Of a DNA stretch of 64,000 bases, positions 1 to 9,586 are shown piece by piece. The notes beneath the pieces are model-generated. The model was given only the letters and a program-made list of their open reading frames with translations. It searched no databases and had not been told where the DNA came from. The stretch is from NCBI RefSeq assembly GCF_043290135.1, contig NC_134701.1, positions 9,516,001-9,580,000 on the forward strand, read 5' to 3'. The DNA is from Rhipicephalus microplus. Its lineage: Eukaryota > Arthropoda > Arachnida > Ixodida > Ixodidae. The position numbers and the translations under genes are program-made. Each line of letters opens with the position of its first letter. Positions within the stretch are counted from its first letter, which is position 1.

Positions 1-75
1 GGTGCGGCGCTTTTCTTTCTTTGGGCTGATAGCTCTGAAGAAATGTTCTGATGGTGGTGAGAGTGGAGCACGACT

Positions 76-149
76 GTCTCCATGGCGCAATTGGCTAGCG
101 CGATCGGCTGTTAACCGAAAGGTTGGAGGTACGAGCACAACCGGTGGTG
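76..149 (+). pseudogene. tRNA-Asn(GTT)-like unit, class A with T55A (first full unit)
   Basis: First complete unit of the window. D-stem GCGC/GCGC pairs fully and the anticodon is GTT. The B box reads GGTACGAGCAC: T55 is A, and T-stem position 62 is also changed by the CACAACC variant. In real tRNAs position 55 is an invariant U (pseudouridine) that pairs with G18 at the elbow. This unit should be weak both as a promoter and as a folded tRNA. Confidence 0.7.
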
Positions 150-378
150 GTGCGGCGCTTTTTTTTCTTTGGGCTGATAGCTTTGAAGAAATGTTCTGAT
201 GGTGGTGAGAGTGGAGCACGACTGTCTCCGTGGCGCAGTTGGCTAGCGCGATCGGCTGTTAACCGAAATGTTGGAGGTTCGAGCCCATCCGGTGGTGGTG
301 CGGCGCTTTTTTTCTTTTGGGCTGATAGCTTTGAAGATATGTTCTGATGGTGGTGAGAGTGAAGCAGGACTGTCTCCG

Positions 379-390
379 TGGCGCAATTGG
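379..390 (+). promoter_or_regulatory. A box of the representative unit
   Basis: TGGCGCAATTGG fits the eukaryotic tRNA A-box consensus TRGCNNANNNGG at every fixed position. It is the internal start element bound by TFIIIC in Pol III type-2 promoters. The motif recurs in most units but is broken in the GCGAATAGACTA class. Confidence 0.7.
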
Positions 391-423
391 CTAGTGCGAT
401 CGGCTGTTAACCGAAAGGTTGGA

Positions 424-434
424 GGTTCGAGCCC
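424..434 (+). promoter_or_regulatory. B box of the representative unit
   Basis: GGTTCGAGCCC matches the B-box consensus GGTTCRANNCC, the main TFIIIC contact. The spacing from the A box is normal for an intronless tRNA gene. Many neighbouring units read GGTACGAGCCC instead, losing the invariant T55. Confidence 0.7.
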
Positions 435-454
435 ACCCGGTGGTGGTGCGGCGC

Positions 455-462
455 TTTTTTTT
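455..462 (+). terminator. Pol III-type T-run downstream of the representative unit
   Basis: Eight T follow a 9-nt trailer after the tRNA-like sequence. Four or more T on the non-template strand terminate Pol III. An equivalent T-run occurs after nearly every unit, varying from about 5 to 10 T, with forms interrupted by A or C. If transcribed, a unit would give an RNA of roughly 85-95 nt. Confidence 0.65.
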
Positions 463-1439
463 CTTTGGGCTGATAACTTTGAAGCTATGTTCTGATGGTG
501 GTGAGAGTGGAGCGCGACTGTCTCCGTGGCGCAATTGGCTAGCGCGATCGGGTGTTAACCGAAAGGTTGGAGCTACGAGCCCACCCGGGAGTGGTGTGTT
601 GCTTTTTTTTCTTTGGGCTGATAGCTTTGAAGATATGTTCTGGTGGTGGTGAGAGTGGAGCACGACTGTCTCCGTGGCACAATTGGCTAGCGCGATCGGC
701 TGTTAACCGAAAGGTTGGAGGTACGAGCCCACCCGGTGGTGGTGCGGCGTTTTTTTCTTTGGGCTGATAGTTTTGAAGATATGTTCTGATGGTGGTGAGA
801 GTGGAGCACGACTGTTTCCGTGGCGCAATTGGCTATTCGATGGGCTGTTAACTGAAAGGTTGGATGTTCGAGCCCTCCCGGGAGTGGTGTGTTGCTTTTT
901 TTTCTTTGGGCTGATAGCTTTGAAGATATGTTCTGGTGGTGGTGAGAGTGGAGCACGACTGTCTCCGTGGCACAATTGGCTAGCGCGATCGGCTGTTAAC
1001 CGAAAGGTTGGAGGTACGAGCCCACCCGGTGGTGGTGCGGCTCTTTTTTTCTTTGGGCTGATAGCTTTGAAGATATGTTCTGATGGTGGTAAGAGTGGAG
1101 CACGGCTGTCTCCGTGGCGCAATTGGCTAGCGCGATCGGCTGTTAACCGAAATGTCGGAGGTACGAGCCCGCCCGGTGGTGGTGCGGGGCTTTTTTTTCT
1201 TTGGGCTGATAGCTCTGAAGAAATGTTCTGACGGTGGTGATAGTGGCGCACGACTGTCTTCGTGGCGCAATCGGCTATGCGATCGGCTGTTAACTGAAAG
1301 GCTGGAGGTTCGAGCCCGCCCGGGAGTGGTGTGTTGCTTTTTTTTCTTTGGGCTGATAGCTTTGAAGATTTGTTCTGGTGGTGGTGAGAGTGGAGCACGA
1401 CTGTCTTCGTGGCGCAATTGGCTATGCGATCGGCTGTTA

Positions 1440-2609
1440 ACCGAAAGGTTGGGGGTACGAGCCCACCCGGTGGTGGTGCGGCGCTTTTTTTTCTTTAGGC
1501 TGATAGCTTTGAAGATATGCTCTGATGGTGGTGAGAGTGGAGCACGACTGTCTTCGTGGCGCAATTGGCTATGCGATCGGCTGTTAACCGAAAAGTTGGA
1601 GGTTCGAGCCCTCCAGGTGTGTGTTGCTTTTTTTTCTTTGGGCTGATAGCTTTGAAGATATGTTCTGATGGTGGTGAGAGTGGAGCAGGACTGTCTCCGT
1701 GGCGAATAGACTAGCGCGATCGGCTGTTAACCGAAAGGTTTGAGGTATGAGCCCACCCGGAGGTGGTGCGGCGCTTTTTTTTCTTTGGGCTGATAGCTCT
1801 GAAGAAATGCTTTGACGGTAGTGAGAGTGGAGAACGACTGTCTTCGTGGCGCATTTGGCTATGCGATCGGCTGTTAACTGAAAGGTTGGAGGTTCGAGCC
1901 CTCCCCTGGAGTGGTGTGTTGTTTTTTTTCTTTGTGCTGATAGCTTTGAAGATATGTTCTGATGGTGGTGAGAGTGAAGCACGACTGTCTCCATGGCACA
2001 ATTGGCTAGCGCGATTCGCTGTTAACCGAAAGGTTGGGGGTACGAGCCCACCCGGTGGTGGTGCGGCGCTTTTTTTTCTTTAGGCTGATAGCTTTGAAGA
2101 TATGTTCTGATGGTGGTGAGAATTGAGCACGACTGTCTTCGTGGCGCAATTGGCTATGCGATCGGCTGTTAACCGAAAAGTTGGAGGTTCAAGCCCTCCA
2201 GGTGTGTGTTGCTTTTTTTTCTTTGGGCTGATAGCTTTGAAGATATGTTCTGATGGTGGTGAGAGTGGAGCAGGACTGTCTCCGTGGCGAATAGACTAGC
2301 GCGATCGGCTGTTAACCGAAAGGTTTGAGGTATGAGCCCACCCGGAGGTGGTGCGGCGCTTTTTTTTCTTTGGGCTGATAGCTCTGAAGAAATGCTTTGA
2401 CGGTGGTGAGAGTGGAGAACGACTGTCTTCGTGGCGCATTTGGCTATGCGATCGGCTGTTAACTGAAAGGTTGGAGGTTCGAGCCCTCCCCTGGAGTGGT
2501 GTGTTGTTTTTTTTCTTTGTGCTGATAGCTTTGAAGATATGTTCTGATGGTGGTGAGAGTGAAGCACGACTGTCTCCATGGCACAATTGGCTAGCGCGAT
2601 TCGCTGTTA
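1440..2609 (+). repeat. Tandem duplication of a 585-bp, four-monomer block
   Basis: 1440-2024 and 2025-2609 match at an offset of 585 bp with few differences. Shared private variants include GGTTGGGGGTACGAG, ATAGACTAGCGCG and the CTCCCCTGGAG unit. The edges are approximate to about 10 bp because flanking monomers are also similar. Confidence 0.85.
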
Positions 2610-3389
2610 ACCGAAAGGTTGGAGCTACGAGCCCACCCGGTGGTGGTGCGGCGCTTTTTTTATTTTGCGCTAATAGCTTTGAAGATATGTTCTGGTGGTG
2701 GTGAGTGTGGAGCAGGACTGTCTCCGTGGCGCAATTGGCTAGCGCGATCGGCTGTTAACCGAAAGGTTGGAGGTACGAGCCCACCCGGTGGTGGTGCGGC
2801 GCATTTTTTTTCTTTGGGCTGATAGCTTTGAAGATATGTTCTGATGGTGGTGAGAGTGGAGCACGACTGTCTCCGTGGCGCAATTGGCTAGCGCGATCGG
2901 CTGTTAACCGAAAGGTTGGAGGTATGAGCCGACCCGGTGGTGGTGCGGCGCTTTTTTTTCTTTGGGCTGATAGCTCTGACGAAATGCTCTGACGGTGGTG
3001 AGAGTGGAGAACGACTGTCTTCGTGGCGCAATTGGCTATGCGATCGGCTGTTAACTGAAAGGTTGGAGGTTCGAGCCCTCCAGGGAGTGGTGTTTTGCTT
3101 TTTTTTCTTTGGGCTGATAGTTTGAAGATATGTTTTGATGGTGGTGAGAGTGAAGCAGGACTGTCTCCGTGGCGAATAGGCTAGCGCGATTGGCTGTTAA
3201 CCGAAAGGTTGGAGGTAGGAGCCCACCCGGTGGTGGTGCGGCGCTTTTCTTTCTTTGGGCTGATAGCTCTGAAGAAATGTTCTGATGGTGGTGAGAGTGG
3301 AGCACGACTGTCTCCATGGCGCAATTGGCTAGCGCGATCGGCTGTTAACCGAAAGGTTGGAGGTACGAGCACAACCGGTGGTGGTGCGG
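2610..3389 (+). repeat. Array stretch of about five monomers
   Basis: Alternating class A, B and C-like units with the usual spacers. The last part (from about 3209) resembles the opening units of the window. Nothing other than monomers is seen. Confidence 0.8.
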
Positions 3390-6300
3390 CGCTTTTTTTT
3401 CTTTGGGCTGATAGCTTTGAAGAAATGTTCTGATGGTGGTGAGAGTGGAGCACGACTGTCTCCGTGGCGCAGTTGGCTAGCGCGATCGGCTGTTAACCGA
3501 AATGTTGGAGGTTCAAGCCCACCCGGTGGTGGTGCAGCGCTTTTTTTTCTTTGGGCTGATAACTTTGAAGCTATGTTCTGATGGTGGTGAGAGTGGAGCG
3601 CGACTGTCTCCGTGGCGCAATTGGCTAGCGCGATCGGGTGTTAACTGAAAGGTTCGAGCTACGAGCCCACCCGGTGGTGGTGCGGCGCTTTTTTTTCTTT
3701 GGGCTGATAGCTTTGAAGATATGTTCTTATGGTGGTGAGAGTGGAGCACGACTGTCTCCGTGGCGCAATTGGCTAGCGCGATCGGCTGTTAACCGAAAGG
3801 TTGGAGGTACGAGCCCACCCGGTGGTGGTGCGGTGCTTTTTTTTCTTTTGACAGATATATTTGAAGATATGTTGTGATGGTGGTGAGAGTGGAGCATGAC
3901 TGTCTCCGTGGCGCAATCAGCTAGCGCGATCGGCTGTTAACTGAAAGGTTGGAGGTTCGAGCCCTTCCGGGAGTGGTGTGTTGCCTTTTTATTTTACGCT
4001 GATAGCTTTGAAGATATGTTCTGGTGGTGGTGAGTGTGGAGAAGGACTGTCTCCGTGGCGCAATTGGCTAGCGCGATCGGCTGTTAACCGAAAGGTTGGA
4101 GATACGAGCCCACCCGGTGGTGGTGGTGCGGCGCTTTTTTGGGCTGATAGCTTTGAAGATATGTTCTGATGGTGGTGAGAATGGAGCACGACTGTCTCCG
4201 TGGCGCGATAGGCTAGCGCGTTCGGCTGTTAACTGAAAGGTTTGAGGTTCGAGCCCTCCAGGGAGTGGTGTGTTGCTTTTTTTTCTTTGGGCTGATAGCT
4301 TTGAAGATATGTTCTGATGGTAGTGAGAGTGGAGCAGGACTGTCTCCGTGGCGAATAGACTAGCGCGATCGGCTGTTAACCGAAAGGTTGGAGGTATGAG
4401 CCCACCCGGTGGTGGTGCGGCGCTTTTTTTTCTTTGGGCTGATAGCTCTGAAGAAATGCTCTGACGGTGGTGAGAGTGGAGAACGACTGTCTTCGTGGCG
4501 CAATTGGCTATGCGATCGGCTGTTAACTGAAAGGTTGGAGGTTCGAGCCCTCCAGGGAGTGGTGTTTTGCTTTTTTTTCTTTGGGCTGATAGCTTTGAAG
4601 ATATGTTTCGATGGGGGTGAGAGTGAAGCAGGACTGTCTCCGTGGCGAATAGGCTAGCGCGATCGGCTGTTAACCGAAAGGTTGGAGGTAGGAGCCCACC
4701 CGGTGGTGGTGCGGCGCTTTTCTTTCTTTGGGCTGATAGCTCTGAAGAAATGTTCTGATGGTGGTGATAGTGGAGCACGACTGTCTCCATGGCGCAATTG
4801 GCTAGCGCGATCGGCTGTTAACCGAAAGGCTGGAGGTACGAGCACAACCGGTGGTGGTGCGGCGCTTTTTTTTCTTTGGGCTGATAGCTTTGAAGAAATG
4901 TTCTGATGGTGGTGAGAGTGGAGCACGACTGTCTCCGTGGCGCAGTTGGCTAGCGCGATCGGCTGTTAACCGAAATGTTGGAGGTTCGAGCCCACCCGGT
5001 GGTGGTGCGGCGCTTTTTTTTTTCTTTGGGCTGATAACTTTAAAGCTATGTTCTGATGGTGGTGAGAGTGGAGCGCGACTGTCTCCGTGGCGCAATTGGC
5101 TAGCGCGATCGGGTGTTAACCGAAAGGTTAGAGCTACGAGCCCAACTGGTGGTGGTGCGGCGCTTTTTTTTCTTTGGGCTGATAGCTTTGAAGATATGTT
5201 GTTATGGTGGTGAGAGTGGAGCACGACTGTCTCCGTGGCGCAATTGGCTAGCGCGATCGGCTGTTAACCGAAAGGTTGGAGGTACGAGCCCACCCCGTGG
5301 TGGTGCGGTGCTTTTTTTTCTTTGGACAGATATATTTGAAGATATGTTGTGATGGTGGTGAGAGTGGAGCATGACTGTCTCCGTGGCGCAATCAGCTAGC
5401 GCGATTGGCTGTTAACCTGAAGGTTGGAGGTACGAGTCCACCAGGTGGTGGTGCGGCGCCTTTTTTTCTTTGGGCTGATAGCTCTGAAGAAATGTTCTGA
5501 CGGTGGTGAGAGTGGAGCACGACTGTCTTCGTGGCGCAATTGGCTATGCGATCGGCTGTTAACTGAAAAGTTTGAGGTTCGAGCCCTCCCGGGAGTGGTG
5601 TGTTGCCTTTTTTTCTTTGGGCTGATAGCTTTGAAGATATGTTCTGATGGTGGTGAGAGTGGAGCAGAACTGTCTCCGTGGCGCAATTGGCTGGCGCGAT
5701 CGGCTGTTAACCGCAAGGTTGGAGGTACGAGCCCACCCGGTGGTGGTGCGGCGCTTTTTTTTCTTTGGGCTGATAGCTTTGAAGAAATGTTCTGATGGTG
5801 GTGAGAGTGGAGCACGACTGTCTCCATGGCGCAATTGGCTAGCGCGATCGGCTGTTAACCGAAAGGTTGGAAGTACGAGCACAACCGGTGGTGGTGCGGC
5901 GCTTTTTTTTCTTTGGGCTGATAGCTTTGAAGAAATGTTCTGATGGTGGTGAGAGTGGAGCACGACTGTCTCCGTGGCGCAATTGGCTAGTGCGATCGGC
6001 TGTTAACCGAAAGGTTGTAGGTTCGAGACCACCCGGTGGTGGTGCGGCGCTTTTTTTTCTTTGGGCTGATAACTTTGAAGCTATGTTCTGATGGTGGTGA
6101 GAGTGGAGCGCGACTGTCTCCGTGGCGCAATTGGCTAGCGCGATCGGGTGTTAACCGAAAGGTTGGAGCTACGAGCCCACCCGGTGGTGGTGCGGTGCTT
6201 TTTTTTCTTTGGGCTGATAGTTTTGAAGATATGTTCTTATGGTGGTGAGAGTGGAGCACGACTTTCTCCGTGGAGCAATTGGCTAGCGCGATCGGCTGTT

Positions 6301-7640
6301 AACCTAAAGGTTGGAGGTACGAGCCCACCCGGTGGTGGTGCGGCGCTTTTTTTTCTTTGGGCTGATAGCTTTGAAGAAATGTTCTGATAGTGGTGAGAGT
6401 GGAGCACGACTGTCTCCATGGCGCAATTGGCTAGCGCGATCGGCTGTTTACCGAAATGTTGGCGGTTCGAGCCCACCCGTTGGTGGTGCGGTGCTTTTTT
6501 TCTTTTGGGCTGATAGCTTTGACGATATGTTCTGATGGTGGTGAGAGTGGAGCAGGACTGTCTCCGTGGCGCAATTGGCTAGTGCGATCGGCTGTTAACC
6601 GAAAGGTTGTAGGTTCGAGACCACCCGGTGGTGGTGCGGCGCTTTTTTTTCTTTGGGCTGATAACTTTGAAGCTATGTTCTGATGGTGGTGAGAGTGGAG
6701 CGCGACTGTCTCCGTGGCGCAATTGGCTAGCGCGATCGGGTGTTAACCGAAAGGTTGGAGCTACGAGCCCACCCGGTGGTGGTGCGGTGCTTTTTTTTCT
6801 TTGGGCTGATAGTTTTGAAGATATGTTCTTATGGTGGTGAGAGTGGAGCACGACTTTCTCCGTGGAGCAATTGGCTAGCGCGATCGGCTGTTAACCTAAA
6901 GGTTGGAGGTACGAGCCCACCCGGTGGTGGTGCGGCGCTTTTTTTTCTTTGGGCTGATAGCTTTGAAGAAATGTTCTGATGGTGGTGAGAGTGGAGCATG
7001 ACTGTCTCTGTGGCGCAATCAGCTAGCGCGATTTGCTGTTAACCGAAAAGTTGGAGGTACGAGCCCACCAGGTGGTGGTGCGGCGCCTTTTTTTCTTTGG
7101 GCTGATAGCTCTGAAGAAATGTCCTGACGGTGGTGAGAGTGGAGCACGACTGTCTTCGTGGCGCAATTGGCTATACGATCGGCTGTTAACTGAAAAGTTT
7201 GAGGTTCGAGCCCTCCCGGGAGTGGTGTGTTGCCTTTTTTTCTTTGGGCTGATAGCTTTGAAGATATGTTCTGATGGTGGTGAGAGTGGAGCAAAACTGT
7301 CTCCGTGGCGCAATTGGCTGGCGCGATCGGCTGTTAACCGCAAGGTTGGAGGTACGAGCCCACCCGGTGGTGGTGCGGCGCTTTTTTTTCTTTGGGCTGA
7401 TAGCTTTGAAGATATGTTCTTATGGTGGTGAGAGTGAAGCACGACTGTCTCCGTGGCGCAATTGGCTAGCGCGATCGGCTGTTAACCGAAAGGTTGGAGG
7501 TACGAGCCCACCCGGTGGTGGTGCGGTGCTTTTTTTCTTTGGACAGATATATTTGAGGATATGTTCTGGTGGTGGTGAGTGTGGAGCAGGACTGTCTCCG
7601 TGGCGCAATTGGCTAGCGTCATCGGCTGTTAACCGAAAGG
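3390..7640 (+). repeat. Large block, copy 1 (about 29 monomers)
   Basis: Matches 9587-13245. The offset is 6197 at the start, 6048 from about 5400 and 5604 from about 6450. Each change is a whole number of monomers (149 and 444 bp), so the copies differ by monomer gain or loss. Copy 1 also contains an internal tandem duplication of 592 bp (5987 against 6579). Shared private features include a unit with the canonical TTCGG anticodon-stem strand at 4221. Confidence 0.85.
4342..4414 (+). pseudogene. tRNA-Asn(GTT)-like unit, class C with disrupted A box
   Basis: The D-arm reads GCGAATAGACTAGCGC: one base is deleted and the G18-G19 pair is lost (GA instead of GG). Those bases are needed both for the A box and for docking of the D-loop to the T-loop. 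The B box is also altered (GGTATGAGCCC). This should be a promoter-dead unit. The class recurs, for example near 1700, 2290, 10545, 13490, 16865, 60290 and 62795. Confidence 0.7.
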
Positions 7641-9586
7641 TTGGAGGTACGAGCACATCCGGTGGTGGTGCGGCGCTTTTTTTTCTTTGGGCTGATAGCT
7701 TTGAAGATATGTTCTTACGGTGGTGAGAGTGGAGCACGACTGTCTCCGTGGCGCAATTGGCTAGCGGGATCGGCTGTTAACCGAAAGGTTGGAGGTACGA
7801 GCCCACCCGGTGGTGGTGCGGTGCTTTTTTTTCTTTGGACAGATATATTTGAAGATATGTTCTGGTGGTGGTGAGTGTGGAGCAGGACTGTCTCCGTGGC
7901 GCAATTGGCTAGCGTCATCGGCTGTTAACCGAAAGGTTGGAGGTTCGAGCCCACCCGGTGGTGGTGCGGCGCTTTTTTTCTTTGGGCTGATAGCTCTGAA
8001 GAATTGTTCTGACGGTGTTGATAGTGGAGCACGACTGTCTTCGTGGCGCAATCGGCTATGCGATCGGCTGTTAACTGAAATGTTGGAGGTTCGAGCCCTC
8101 CCGGGAGTGGTGTGTTGCCTTTTTTATTTTGCGCTGATAGCTTTGAAGATATGTTCTGGTGGTGGTGAGTGTGGAGAAGGACTGTCTCCGTGGCGCTATT
8201 GGCTAGCGCGATCGACTGTTAACCGAAAGGTTGGAGGTATGAGCCCAACCGGTGGTGGTGCGGCGCTTTTTTTCTTTGGGCTGATAGCTTTGAAGATATG
8301 TTCTGATGGTGGTGAGAGTGGAGCAGAACTGTCTCCGTGGCGCAATTGGCTGGCGCGATCGGCTGTTAACCGCAAGGTTGGAGGTACGAGCCCACCCGGT
8401 GGTGGTGCGGCGCTTTTTTTTCTTTGGGCTGATAGCTTTGAAGATATGTTCTTATGGTGGTGAGAGTAGAGCACGACTGTCTCCGTGGCGCAATTGGCTA
8501 CGCGATCGGCTGTTAACCGAAAGGTTGGAGGTACGAGCCCACCCGGTGGTGGTGCGGTGCTTTTTTTTCTTTGGACAGATATATTTGAAGATATGTTCTG
8601 GTGGTGGTGAGTGTGGAGCAGGACTGTCTCCGTGGCGCAATTGGCTAGCGTCATCGGCTGTTAACCGAAAGGTTGGAGGTACGAGCTCACCCGGTGGTGG
8701 TGCGGCGCTTTTTTTTCTTTGGGCTGATAGCTTTGAAGATATGTTCTTATGGTGGTGAGAGTGGAGCACGACTGTCTCCGTGGCGCAATTGGCTAGCGCG
8801 ATCGGCTGTTAACCGAAAGGTTGGAGGTACGAGCCCACCCGGTGGTGGTGCGGTGCTTTTTTTTCTTTGGGCTGATAGCTCTGAAGAAATGTTCTGACGG
8901 TGGTGAGAGTGGAGCACGACTGTCTTCGTGGCGCAATTGGCTATGCGATCGGCTGTTAACTGAAAAGTTTGAGGTTCGAGCCCTCCCGGGAGTGGTGTGT
9001 TGCCTTTTTTTCTTTGGGCTGATAGCTTTGAAGATATGTTCTGATGGTGGTGAGAGTGGAGCAGAACTGTCTCCGTGGCGCAATTGGCTGGCGCAATCGG
9101 CTGTTAACTGAAAGGTTGGAGGTTCGAGCCCTCCCGGGAGTGGTGTGTTGCCTTTTCTATTTTGCGCTGATAGCTTTGAAGATATGTTCTGGTGGTGGTG
9201 AGTGTGGAGAAGGACTGTCTCCGTGGCGCAATTGGCTAGCGCGATCGGCTGTTAACCGAAAGGTTGGTGATACGAGCCCACCCGGTGGTGGTGCGGCGCT
9301 TTTTTGGGCTGATAGCTTTGAAGATATGTTCTGATGGTGGTGAGAGTGGAGCACGACTGTCTCCGTGGCGCAATTGGCTAGCGCGATCGGGTGTTAACCG
9401 AAATGTTGGAGGTTCAAGCCCACCCGGTGGTGGTGCAGCGCTTTTTTTTCTTTGGGCTGATTACTTTGAAGCTATGTTCTGATGGTGGTGAGAGTGGAGC
9501 GCGACTGTCTCCGTGGCGCAATTGGCTAGCGCGATCGGGTGTTAACTGAAAGGTTCGAGCTACGAGCCCACCCGGTGGTGGTGCGG
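7641..9586 (+). repeat. Array stretch with GGACAGATAT-spacer units
   Basis: About 13 monomers. A segment around 7274-7726 recurs at 8306-8758, an offset of 1032 bp or seven monomers. Many spacers are of the GGACAGATATATTTG type followed by GGTGGTGGTGAGTGTGGAGCAGG and a tRNA part with AGCGTCATCGG. Confidence 0.8.

Larger units (their letters stand above)
372..445 (+). pseudogene. tRNA-Asn(GTT)-like unit, class A with intact B box (representative)
   Basis: 74 nt. D-stem GCGC/GTGC pairs with one G:T. The anticodon stem pairs except A27:A43. Anticodon is GTT. The T-stem GGAGG/CCACC has one A:A mismatch at 51:63. Acceptor GTCTCCG/CGGTGGT pairs at 3:70 and 5:68 to 7:66, has G:T or T:G at the two outermost pairs and T:T at 4:69. 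The A box and the B box (GGTTCGAGCCC) are both close to consensus. A functional tRNA-Asn would have a paired acceptor end, so I call it a pseudogene or a tRNA-like RNA gene. Units of this class make up a large share of the array. Confidence 0.75.

Noticed and set aside
446..519. C/D-box snoRNA in the spacer, prompted by CTGA and TGATGG motifs
   Set aside because: No proper C box (RTGATGA) with a paired D box and terminal stem is present. The motifs are short and vary between monomers.
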